DNA of 64,000 nt from Parachlamydiales bacterium. GTDB taxonomy: Bacteria > Chlamydiota > Chlamydiia > Chlamydiales > Rhabdochlamydiaceae. Location: contig PLXY01000008.1 in the NCBI GenBank assembly GCA_003153295.1, forward strand, positions 249,714 to 313,713. Direction: 5' to 3'. The position numbers and the translations under genes are program-made. Below the pieces are notes generated by a model. It was not told where the DNA came from and made no database searches. It saw nothing but the letters and a program-made list of their open reading frames with translations. This document shows, in pieces, positions 49,554 through 58,440 of the stretch (its first letter is position 1; each line of letters starts with the position of its first letter).

Positions 49554-51529
49554 GCTTGGGACTTCATGGCTTGTATATCTTGGATTCTACCAGATATTGT
49601 TGGATGATCTAAGTCTAAGTAATTGTCACCCGTTGAAGAGCTAAAAAGACCGATAGTAAAGCGGACCACCCAAGGTGCGTCTGCTACTTGATGAATGACT
49701 TCTAAGTTATGGCTTTTAAATGCATTCAATGCAGCCGAGAGATTTTCTATGTGTTTCGCTTTTTTTTCTGAAGAACAAGAATGCACCGAGTTCGCATCTG
49801 CGCGGGATTCAAAATAACGGCTGTGGATCTTTTGAATCGCCAATGCTGAAATAGTGATTAAAAATCCCTGTTTTAATTTCTCAAAGTGAGTCATAGGCTG
49901 GAATCCTAAAGAATCAAAAAGTCGATTTAATCCGCTCATCATCCCTAACATCAAGAATTGCGATGTCAGCGTATCCCATTTTAAAGCATGAGAAAATTCA
50001 TGCCTTAAAATCGCTTCTTCTTGTTCTTGCGAGAATTTTCCTTCCGGAGGCACGAACAGCAGGAGGGAACCGGGTCCCCTGCTGATTCCTTGGATAGAAT
50101 AAGGGACTCCCTCAGAGTTTTCAACTGTGCGTACTTCAATAGGTTTTTGAATGCCCATTTCTAGAGCAATAGCCTCAGCTGTCCTACGTTGAGAGTCACT
50201 AGCAGGACATGAACCATCCCTTTTAAACTTCTTACTTATTTCGGATTTCAAAGCTTCAAAACGATGGGGATATAAGTTTAGCATCACAATTAATCCTAAT
50301 TGTAAAGCCAGTTTAGCAACAGAGGAGGACCTGTTGAAATACCCTTGAGTCAATAGAGTCATCAAAGGGAAAAGCCCTGATAGCAACAAAGCAAAGGAAG
50401 CTTTGAGATTGGGACGAATAGCCCAAAGATCTTGAAGAGCATTTTCATATAGCGCTTTTTTCGCTGTTAGATGTTCAACGTCGTTTTTCTCTGACACTTC
50501 TGTTAATGGGAGTGCAAAATGAGAATATTTTCCTTGAGGATCTATCGCTAAGATGCGGCTTTCAGCAGAGGGAAGAGAAAACCAATTTTTGCATCTTTCT
50601 GAACCTAAAACCATCCCAAAAAATAAAACCAATTTTTCTTTGAAGGAAGTCTCTAAAGATGCGGTAATTTTTAAGGCTTCAACAGCAGACTTGGGATCCT
50701 CTGTCACTTCTATAGCTTTTTTATCGGCTTCATAACATAGATAACGATTACACACGACTCCTGCACAATCTGCAGCCAGCTTACTAAACAGTCCGCTCAA
50801 AGCTATATAAGAGAAGTTAGAGGTATTCATTCCCCATCTTTCCGCTAAAAACCGGATCAAGTGCTTTGCAGAAAATAAAGAGGCTATTTCCACAGAGGCA
50901 TTAATAAGATAGGAATTCATTCGGATATGGGCCAAAGACTGAGTCCCCAGAAAAGCAGGGTAAGAGGGATTTTGGGTCAAAGCTAGAACAGAAGCTTTTC
51001 CCTGAGGATTAGAAATAAAGGAAGCCGTTTGTTTGATAACTTTCGGCGCGTAATAGAGTATGGTAGGGCATCGAATCGCTTTCTCATTCAGCATAGAGAT
51101 CGAGCTTGTCCCCAGATCATCGGCTTCAACGATACCCAGCGTGTCTCCCCCGATGCCCTGCGTGCTTAAGTTCATTTTTTTTGCATTTTCTTGCAAAGTA
51201 CGAATGAAGGGCCGATTCGATGTGGTATCTCCCAATTCCAGGGAAACAGTTCCCATCTTAACTTGTCTTAACCCACTTTTTGTCATGGCCTTTGCAAATA
51301 ACTGGCTTAACCCCAGCGATGCTATTAATTTGCAGACTTTGAAGAAAACAGCCATTGAGGGAGTTTTTGTTCCCAGAATAAATGCTTCGGCGGAAGACAT
51401 GAAATTAGTAAAAAGATCTTGTGCTAACCGCTTGACGGTCATAAAGTTAGAATGCGTCTTTTCAAGTGATTGAGTTTCTTGACTTAATGATAAGACAGCA
51501 GCTGACTGGCAATTAATTATATTACTCAT
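49550..51529 (-). CDS. M48-family membrane zinc metalloprotease-like protein
   Basis: EEAILRHEFSHALKWDTL (HExxH), YFESRADANSVH. Confidence 0.8.
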   Translation of the reverse strand: MSNIINCQSAAVLSLSQETQSLEKTHSNFMTVKRLAQDLFTNFMSSAEAFILGTKTPSMAVFFKVCKLIASLGLSQLFAKAMTKSGLRQVKMGTVSLELGDTTSNRPFIRTLQENAKKMNLSTQGIGGDTLGIVEADDLGTSSISMLNEKAIRCPTILYYAPKVIKQTASFISNPQGKASVLALTQNPSYPAFLGTQSLAHIRMNSYLINASVEIASLFSAKHLIRFLAERWGMNTSNFSYIALSGLFSKLAADCAGVVCNRYLCYEADKKAIEVTEDPKSAVEALKITASLETSFKEKLVLFFGMVLGSERCKNWFSLPSAESRILAIDPQGKYSHFALPLTEVSEKNDVEHLTAKKALYENALQDLWAIRPNLKASFALLLSGLFPLMTLLTQGYFNRSSSVAKLALQLGLIVMLNLYPHRFEALKSEISKKFKRDGSCPASDSQRRTAEAIALEMGIQKPIEVRTVENSEGVPYSIQGISRGPGSLLLFVPPEGKFSQEQEEAILRHEFSHALKWDTLTSQFLMLGMMSGLNRLFDSLGFQPMTHFEKLKQGFLITISALAIQKIHSRYFESRADANSVHSCSSEKKAKHIENLSAALNAFKSHNLEVIHQVADAPWVVRFTIGLFSSSTGDNYLDLDHPTISGRIQDIQAMKSQA

Positions 51530-51623
51530 ATTAATCCATTTTAATTATTTAAATAATATTATAATTAAAATTTTAATTAACATAAATACATTATTTTACA
51601 AACTAAGCGTTAATAAGTTAGGA

Positions 51624-52520
51624 TTATTTAGATGCTGCTTTATGCAGTCGGTCCATAAGAGCAGGGTTTTGAAGCATAGCAGGCGTGCACAGGATGGCGA
51701 TCTCTTCATACCCTTCTTCGTCTGCTTTTCGCAGTAAAGCATAGAGGTTAGAAGATGTTACTTCTTGAAGGATTAAACGGCGCAATTTTGTGGGGGCCAT
51801 TTCAGCGGTATAGAGTTGAATCGATGCCTTCGGGGCATAATGGCGATATCGTGTTCCGGGCGAAGCAAGTTTATCCTGGGGAGTCGCTTCGGAAAGCGGC
51901 TGGCCTAGAACCTTCTCAATCTCTTCTTTCGATAAGGCTCCTAATCTAAGCAAGCACGGCTCAGAAGAAACTAAACTGACGACTGTCGACTCGATGCCAT
52001 AGTGGGAAGAACCCCCATCAATCACCGCTCTGATTTTACCCTCAAAATCAGCAGCCACATGTTGAGCTGAAGTGCTGCTCGGCTTTCCAGAGAGGTTTGC
52101 AGAAGGGGCCACTAAGGGCTGGCCTACGGCTAAAATCAATTGCCGGGCTACCGGATGATCGGGCATGCGGATGGCAATCGTGTCGAGCCCTCCAGATACA
52201 ATCGGAGGCACGGAAGGATGTTTTTTTAAGACTAGAGTCAAGGGGCCTGGGAAGAAGGCTTTAGCTAAGAGATAAAAGTTGTCTGGAATGTCACAGGCGA
52301 TCTGTTCGATTTGGTCCAAGGAGGCAATGTGGGCAATCAAGGGGTTGTCGGAAGGCCGCCCTTTGGCGAGGTAGATCTTGGCAATAGATGAAGGGTTAAA
52401 AATCGGAGCCCCCAACCCATAAACGGTCTCGGTTGGAAAGGCCACAAGCTCCCCTTCTAGAAGAAACTCAGCAGCTAAGGAAATTTGATCGGGTTGCAGG
52501 ATGTTCAACTGAGGATCCAT
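51624..52520 (-). CDS. L-threonylcarbamoyladenylate synthase (Sua5/YrdC family)
   Basis: GELVAFPTETVYGLGAPIFN, KGRPSDNPLIAHI, SANLSGKPS. Confidence 0.93.
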   Translation of the reverse strand: MDPQLNILQPDQISLAAEFLLEGELVAFPTETVYGLGAPIFNPSSIAKIYLAKGRPSDNPLIAHIASLDQIEQIACDIPDNFYLLAKAFFPGPLTLVLKKHPSVPPIVSGGLDTIAIRMPDHPVARQLILAVGQPLVAPSANLSGKPSSTSAQHVAADFEGKIRAVIDGGSSHYGIESTVVSLVSSEPCLLRLGALSKEEIEKVLGQPLSEATPQDKLASPGTRYRHYAPKASIQLYTAEMAPTKLRRLILQEVTSSNLYALLRKADEEGYEEIAILCTPAMLQNPALMDRLHKAASK

Positions 52521-53092
52521 AAAAACCCTAAAGCTAGGGCGATCTTAGCGCCGACGGCAAAGATAAAGCGGTGAAAGTGCTTTTCAACAAAGATCTTGAT
52601 TTGGACTCCCCATCGTTGGACGGCTTTTGCAATGAGAAAGAAACGGGCAAAGCGGGCTGCAAAGACGGCTAAAATAAAAGGTATCAGGGCTAGTTCACAA
52701 ACCCCCGCCGTCATTGTCACGGCCTTGAAAGGCACAGGCAAAAAGGACCCTAAAAAGACGGCCCAATGTTGAAAATCTAGATAGTGATTTTGAATACGCT
52801 CAAAAAAGCTATTCGAAATGAAATGATCTAAGACATAAGGACTTACAACATCCCAGGCCGCCAGTCCTATATAATATCCCACAAAGGCGCTGGCAACGGA
52901 ACCTGCGGTTGCCACTAAAGCATACATGTACCGCCTTCGGGGGTTTTCTAGGCAAAACACCAATAGGATTGCGTCCATAGGAAGCAAAAAGAAAAGCTCA
53001 AGAAAAAAGATCACACCGAGCCACAGCGGGGCAAAACGGGAGTTTGCCTTGCGAGAAGCCCAATTATAGATCTTTTTTGCGAAACCAAACAT
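52505..53092 (-). CDS. YqaA/DedA-like (VTT) membrane protein
   Basis: SVASAFVGYYIGLAAWDV, FLGSFLPVPFKAVTMTAGV. Confidence 0.8.
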   Translation of the reverse strand: MFGFAKKIYNWASRKANSRFAPLWLGVIFFLELFFLLPMDAILLVFCLENPRRRYMYALVATAGSVASAFVGYYIGLAAWDVVSPYVLDHFISNSFFERIQNHYLDFQHWAVFLGSFLPVPFKAVTMTAGVCELALIPFILAVFAARFARFFLIAKAVQRWGVQIKIFVEKHFHRFIFAVGAKIALALGFLWILS

Positions 53093-53152
53093 GGTAGTGA
53101 TATTTTACTTGTTTTTTAGACAAAAGTCAATCTATAGTAACGTCTTAAAAAT

Positions 53153-53494
53153 ATGCCTTACCTCGTCTCTTTATACGCTCTTTTGATATTAGTTGGTGGA
53201 ATAATCGGCCATGCCAAAGCCGGCAGTACCGCCTCCTTGGTTATGGGTATTTTTTTTGGCGCCCTACTCCTGATCGCTGCAGGCTGTATGTTCGCTAAAA
53301 GACCCCTAGTACGTCAAAGGGGGGTCTATTTTGCCCTTGCGTTGACCGTCATTTTAGACGCCTTTTTCAGCTACCGTTATCTGTCGACGATGAAGTTTAT
53401 GCCTTCTGGGATGTTAGCCGTTGTGTCTCTAGGAGTTATGTTTTATCTAGTCTATAAGATGCGACGTTCAACACCCTCTGCCTCTAAAAAATAA
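53153..53494 (+). CDS. TMEM14 family small membrane protein
   Basis: GGIIGHAKAGSTASLVMGIFFGALLLIAAG; RYLSTMKFMPSGMLAVVSLGVMFYLVYKMRR. Confidence 0.75.
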   Translation: MPYLVSLYALLILVGGIIGHAKAGSTASLVMGIFFGALLLIAAGCMFAKRPLVRQRGVYFALALTVILDAFFSYRYLSTMKFMPSGMLAVVSLGVMFYLVYKMRRSTPSASKK

Positions 53495-53590
53495 AATATT
53501 TACTTTACATTTATTTTCACATACTTTCACAACTAACTATTTAATAGCATTATAAGCTAATTTTTAGTATAATATTGGTTGAGGTTTGTT

Positions 53591-55033
53591 ATGTCGATAA
53601 AGAACATTGATGCAGTTACATTCAATTTACATAATTCATTATTGAATTTTTCTAAAAGCGTCAAAGATCGACATTTATTCAGTATAACAGAATCCAGCTT
53701 CGAGTTTGGAAGCGGCATCTCTTATTTAAGCTATTATGCAGCTTGGATCCCCAACAATCTAAATAGAATCTGCTCTATTTTCTCCGTTCATATTCCCCAT
53801 ATAGCCGCATTTATCAATGCCAAATTAGAGGGCGTTCCTTTAATGTCCATGCTTGCTTATTTGGGCTTTGCGACAAACGGATTTAAGTTATGTAAAGAAA
53901 GCCTCTCTTTAATTCGGCAAGAGATGTTTCTTTCAATCTTTGAACGGTATGGATGGAATGGGTCTAAACTACGCCATACATTGAAAGAGGTCGTTGATAA
54001 TTACGAAACAAAAGCCACTTTCTGTAATAGTCTTCCTGCTGGTTTTAAAAGGGTGCTCTCAGCGATAGGCGGGGTAGATGCATTGGAAGAGCTCGGAAAG
54101 AAAATCGATGCTGGTGATCAAGACGCGTTAAAACAAGCGGATGAGATCTTTAAAACTTGGACTGGAAGAGACATCCGAGATACATTAGAAAAAATCAAAA
54201 ATATGCCTTCTGTTGCTCTTGAAAGAGCCCTTCCAGATTGGCTCAACGAAGATCTCGCAGCTAAAGGTGGAAAAGATTATCTCAATGACTTATTGAAAAA
54301 GGTTTATAAAGCCGATCAAACAGCAACTGATGAAGCCACTAAGCTCCTCGATAACATGAAATCTTATGCGAGCAAAAAACGCATCCTTCATGCCTTAGGA
54401 ATAGCCGCAGCTCTTGTTGGCGGTATCTCTTGTGTGGGATTTATTATTGCATGTCCTTTTGCGCTCACTCTTGCATTACTGATTATCATTTCGATCTTAG
54501 CAATCTGTGTTTACGTAGCACGTCGAGGTTATGTAGAAAATCGCAATGGTGATTTTTCTTTCAAGGCCTGCATTCCTGAATGGCTACCAGATATGCCCTC
54601 TGCCGCCAAAACAGCCATCCTAAATCTATTTAAAACTTCTGAAGTAGAAGAAGTTCGCATTCCGCCCCAGTTTAGATATGCTCCACACCATCTTTTACCC
54701 CCATCACTGCAAAACGCTGCATTAAAGACCTCGCGATCATTAAGAGCGGTTATACCTCAGCCCTTGACGAGTATTTCAACTCAAAACACTCCAAAATTAG
54801 CAGTGGAAATCCTGTCTGAAGAAAGACAGAAATCTCCCTTGAAGTCTTGTCTAAAGAAAGGTGGCAGACGCAACCTAAATGTTAGCTTTCCTCTATCTTT
54901 GGCGACTACTTCAAGACGAGAAGTGAAAATGCTCTCTGAAGAAAGATCAAACGTTTCTCCGTTGAACTCTTGTCTAAAAACAGCTGGCAGTGTTAGCTTT
55001 TCTTTACCTTTAAAGCAGGCAGTGGTCTTTTAA
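53591..55033 (+). CDS. Inc-like protein with bilobed hydrophobic domain and Lys/Ser-rich C-terminal tail
   Basis: ILHALGIAAALVGGISCVGFIIACPFALTLALLIIISILAICVYVA; start at MSIKNIDA (ORF opens 53579). Confidence 0.65.
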   Translation: MSIKNIDAVTFNLHNSLLNFSKSVKDRHLFSITESSFEFGSGISYLSYYAAWIPNNLNRICSIFSVHIPHIAAFINAKLEGVPLMSMLAYLGFATNGFKLCKESLSLIRQEMFLSIFERYGWNGSKLRHTLKEVVDNYETKATFCNSLPAGFKRVLSAIGGVDALEELGKKIDAGDQDALKQADEIFKTWTGRDIRDTLEKIKNMPSVALERALPDWLNEDLAAKGGKDYLNDLLKKVYKADQTATDEATKLLDNMKSYASKKRILHALGIAAALVGGISCVGFIIACPFALTLALLIIISILAICVYVARRGYVENRNGDFSFKACIPEWLPDMPSAAKTAILNLFKTSEVEEVRIPPQFRYAPHHLLPPSLQNAALKTSRSLRAVIPQPLTSISTQNTPKLAVEILSEERQKSPLKSCLKKGGRRNLNVSFPLSLATTSRREVKMLSEERSNVSPLNSCLKTAGSVSFSLPLKQAVVF

Positions 55034-55736
55034 GAAGAGTCCCTAACGAAGCTAAAAGATCTTCTAAAGTCTGAAAATATTTTCCTGAAAGTTTCGGATC
55101 ATCATCATAAAACAGCCAATGATCTTTCCATGCGACAATGGTTTTATCGCGGACTTGATTTTCAGGATCAAGATAAGTCAGTGTAAAGCATTTAATCCGG
55201 GATTTCTTAGCTCCAGATAAGATCTCTTCCATCACACCTGCAAACCGGTCTTTACGAAAGAGATAGGTTCCTGGAGGGGTATTTAAAAGCATCAATTCGG
55301 CATCTTCTCTTTCAATGGCGTGCCAGGCTTCTTGTAGAAGAGCCCGTCCGGTGATCATATCCAGGGAGGGTTCAAATTCGATGTGCACGAGTTCATGGAT
55401 GTCATGAAGATGCGCAAGGGCTGATTTCAAATAAGCGCAAGTTTCAGAAAGCACCTGTATCGCTTTAGCATCCATTCCTTCCATATCAAAAACTTTCTCG
55501 GCTAGATGTTTTTCAGTGATACGGACATCGTGTTTGTCTAAATCTAAGTGAATTTGGATCGCTTTATAGTGGGTTTCTGCAGGAAGATGCAAAATCCCCG
55601 TCTTGAGATCCAATCCAAAGTATAACGTCTTTTTGCGCTGCTCTTGAGATTTATGAAGTCTTTGATGCTTGATTCGATCAATGATCAAAGCAATATTAAG
55701 ACAGACACTTTCATTTTGGATATGGAGTTTATACAC
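54993..55736 (-). CDS. Putative SH2-like domain protein
   Basis: AWHAIEREDAELMLLNTPPGTYLFRKDR ... CFTLTYLDPENQVRDKTIVAWKDHWLFYDDDPKLSGKYFQTLEDLLASL follows the SH2 pattern. Confidence 0.55.
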   Translation of the reverse strand: MYKLHIQNESVCLNIALIIDRIKHQRLHKSQEQRKKTLYFGLDLKTGILHLPAETHYKAIQIHLDLDKHDVRITEKHLAEKVFDMEGMDAKAIQVLSETCAYLKSALAHLHDIHELVHIEFEPSLDMITGRALLQEAWHAIEREDAELMLLNTPPGTYLFRKDRFAGVMEEILSGAKKSRIKCFTLTYLDPENQVRDKTIVAWKDHWLFYDDDPKLSGKYFQTLEDLLASLGTLLKRPLPALKVKKS

Positions 55737-55797
55737 GATTCTCTTCCTCTAGTTGTATTGTAATTAAAATAAATTATTTACAAAAGAGGTTAATCGG

Positions 55798-56580
55798 TTA
55801 TTTTTGCAATTCTTTAGCTCTGTTAAAAGTCGCTTGGTACGTATTGAGAAGGATTTGATGAATATGGCTATCTTCCAAGACTTTCAGCCCCGCCCTAGTC
55901 GTGCCACCAGGGGAGGCGACTTGCGCAATAAGTTCCGCAGGCGTTTTTCCCGATGCTTTTAGAAGGGCGATGGATCCTTCAATGGTCTTTAAAACATACT
56001 TTTCAGCTTCATGGGATGTAAAACCGAGCATCATTCCGCTTTCGATCATCGCCTGAATTAAAACAAAGACAAAAGCCGGTCCTGAACCAGCAAGCGCTGA
56101 AAGCGCTTCCAGATGATCTTCGGAAAGCCACTGAAGAAGTCCCAGTCCTTCAAAAATCGCTTCGATGGTTTTTTTTCTTGGCTCTGTGATGTGAGGGGTG
56201 TTGACAAAACCAATCACACCCTCTCCGTAGATCATAGGTAAATTGGGCATGATCCGGATGATCAACGAGGCAGGAAAAAAACGGTGTAAGAGATCGACTG
56301 AAGTTCCTGCTAAAACACTCACAAGCATGGGAGCGTGCTTGAAAGCTTGTGAAGTCGCTCCCGCAAAGGCAGCTAAATCTTTAGGTTTGATTGCTAGAAC
56401 AACTAATTCCGCTTCTTCAATAGCCTGTGCTGAATTCTCATAAGCTTCTCCCCCTAATTCTTGGGCAAGCGCGCTGCTTTTTTGATACGTGTGATCGCAT
56501 AAAAGGAGTTGATGTTTTTTTGCAAAATGGCGCGCTAAAGCACTTCCGATGACTCCGCAACCTATGATGGCTATTTTCAT
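55798..56580 (-). CDS. proC: Pyrroline-5-carboxylate reductase
   Basis: MKIAIIGCGVIGSALARHF, LSALAGSGPAFVFVLIQAM, VASPGGTTRAGLKVLE. Confidence 0.95.
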   Translation of the reverse strand: MKIAIIGCGVIGSALARHFAKKHQLLLCDHTYQKSSALAQELGGEAYENSAQAIEEAELVVLAIKPKDLAAFAGATSQAFKHAPMLVSVLAGTSVDLLHRFFPASLIIRIMPNLPMIYGEGVIGFVNTPHITEPRKKTIEAIFEGLGLLQWLSEDHLEALSALAGSGPAFVFVLIQAMIESGMMLGFTSHEAEKYVLKTIEGSIALLKASGKTPAELIAQVASPGGTTRAGLKVLEDSHIHQILLNTYQATFNRAKELQK

Positions 56581-57191
56581 TCGATGGCTATCCTCTTATA
56601 GTCTTGGATCTTTAATACTGAGCCGTCTCCTACTAAGGTCAAGCAACCCGTATTTTGTATCTGAATGTCTCTGACATCGATTTCGGATAGTACCGCCATG
56701 ACAGCCCGGATCAGTCCTCCATGAGAGACGACAATGATCTCTTCTCCTAAATGCTTTTGGATCAGTTGGTCTAGAACAGGCCTGACTCTTTGGTAAACTT
56801 CGAAATAGCTTTCAGCATCTTCCACTAACTTAAAATGGAGCCGCTCGCGATAAGGCATGCTCTTGAATGAGGCAAGCTGAGCTGCACACTTATCGTGATA
56901 TTCATCGACTTTAAGACCTTCAATGGAGCCGTAAGTGGCTTCTTTCAAGGCTTCATTGAGTTGAATGGAATGCTGGTGAGGGCGATTAATGATCTGAGCT
57001 GTTCCATAAGCTCTTTGCAAGGGAGAAGAATAAATCGCGCTTAAAGAACGATTCTCAAATTCTTTTGCAATCAGCTCTGCTTCTGCCAATCCTGTTTCAT
57101 TGAGAGGGATGTCAATATGTCCTTGGAGCCGTTTTTCAGCATTCCAAGCTGTTTGACCGTGCCTGATCAGATGCATAATACATTGACGCAT
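56577..57191 (-). CDS. Histidine phosphatase family protein
   Basis: MHLIRHGQTAWNAEKRLQGHIDIPLNETG, VSHGGLIRA; start at internal Met. Confidence 0.9.
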   Translation of the reverse strand: MRQCIMHLIRHGQTAWNAEKRLQGHIDIPLNETGLAEAELIAKEFENRSLSAIYSSPLQRAYGTAQIINRPHQHSIQLNEALKEATYGSIEGLKVDEYHDKCAAQLASFKSMPYRERLHFKLVEDAESYFEVYQRVRPVLDQLIQKHLGEEIIVVSHGGLIRAVMAVLSEIDVRDIQIQNTGCLTLVGDGSVLKIQDYKRIAIE

Positions 57192-57237
57192 ATTACCTTT
57201 TATCATACATGGTTTCATAATACAAAGGTGAGTAATT

Positions 57238-57852
57238 ATGAAAGAATTTACAGATGAAGTCCGAAAGATTCGACAACCCAATTATCCTATTAATCCTATT
57301 ATCCGGGATCGATGGTCGCCCAGATCCATGACAGGCGAAGGCATGACAGATGATGAGCTTTTTCCCTTATTTGAGGCAGCCAGATGGGCCCCTTCCAGTT
57401 ATAATAACCAACCTTGGATCTTTATTTATGCTCATCGAGACACTCCGGAATGGAAACCGTTATTTAATCTATTGGTCGAAGGTAATCAAGGCTGGGCTAA
57501 AAATGCGGCAGTTTTAGTCGTTATCATCTCCAAAAAGACCTTCTACCATAATGGGAAACCGTCTCACACTCATAGCCTAGATACTGGATCTGCATGGATG
57601 TCTTTGGCGTTAGAAGGAACTTCCCGGGGGTATGTTGTCCATGGGATGGAAGGCTTTGATTATAAGAAAGCGCCTAAAGCCCTCCATATTCCCAAAGACT
57701 TTCAAGTCGAGGCAATGGCAGCCATCGGGAAACGAGCTCCCAAAAAGAAACTCCCGCCGGAATTGCAAAAAAGAGAAGTCCCTAGTCTTCGGAGGCCTTT
57801 AGAACAAATATTGATGAAAGGTAGATTTAAAAAAAGAATCGGGCAAGCCTAG
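57238..57852 (+). CDS. Nitroreductase family protein
   Basis: RWSPRSMTGEGMTDDELFPLFEAARWAPSSYNNQPWIF. Confidence 0.9.
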   Translation: MKEFTDEVRKIRQPNYPINPIIRDRWSPRSMTGEGMTDDELFPLFEAARWAPSSYNNQPWIFIYAHRDTPEWKPLFNLLVEGNQGWAKNAAVLVVIISKKTFYHNGKPSHTHSLDTGSAWMSLALEGTSRGYVVHGMEGFDYKKAPKALHIPKDFQVEAMAAIGKRAPKKKLPPELQKREVPSLRRPLEQILMKGRFKKRIGQA

Positions 57853-58012
57853 TGCTCTGATTAAAAGGCTTTTGCCGTTTATGCTGCGTGAAAGCCTCGG
57901 GTTAAGACATCTTAAAATAGGTCATATTCTTCATACAACCCCTTTTAAGAAGTCTTAACCGCGAGAGCTTTAACGCTAGCTCAAAGGGTAAAAACCCTTT
58001 AATCAGAGCACT
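57851..58012. repeat. 162-bp imperfect palindrome (about 70-nt arms), MITE-like or long hairpin
   Basis: AGTGCTCTGATTAAAAGG...TTAAGACATCTTAAAA vs TTTTAAGAAGTCTTAAC...CCTTTAATCAGAGCACT. Confidence 0.85.
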
Positions 58013-58039
58013 CAAGCTCGCTCGATTTAGAAAGCTGTC

Positions 58040-58147
58040 TTATCGAGCAGCTCTTTTTGTGCGTCGTGCGCGAGCGCTTTTTGTCTTTCTTTTTTTAGAA
58101 GTTTTACGAGCACCTTTACGAGCAGTTTTACGTGATTTCTTAGCCAT
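58040..58147 (-). CDS. Tiny Lys/Arg-rich basic protein (Hc2-like composition)
   Basis: Minus strand MAKKSRKTARKGARKTSKKRKTKSARARRTKRAAR*, AAGGAG upstream. Confidence 0.65.
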   Translation of the reverse strand: MAKKSRKTARKGARKTSKKRKTKSARARRTKRAAR

Positions 58148-58440
58148 ATATTCTCCTTGTTGGCCTGTAGGAGTTAAGTTTACTTAATCCGCCTAGGATT
58201 ATATAAACGCCTTTATATTCCCTACATTTTTATATATAATAAATAAATTAATTATTTGCAAATTTTTTTATAATATTTTAATTTCAATATTATAAAAAAC
58301 ACATTACAGCAATACATTAAATAGCTTTTTCTTATGGATAGAAATGGCCTAAAAAAAATTAATAAATAATCATAAAATAAATTGTTTTTAAACAATTTCC
58401 AGACTAGTATCTACTCCACAAATTTTTAAAACGGGTTTTT

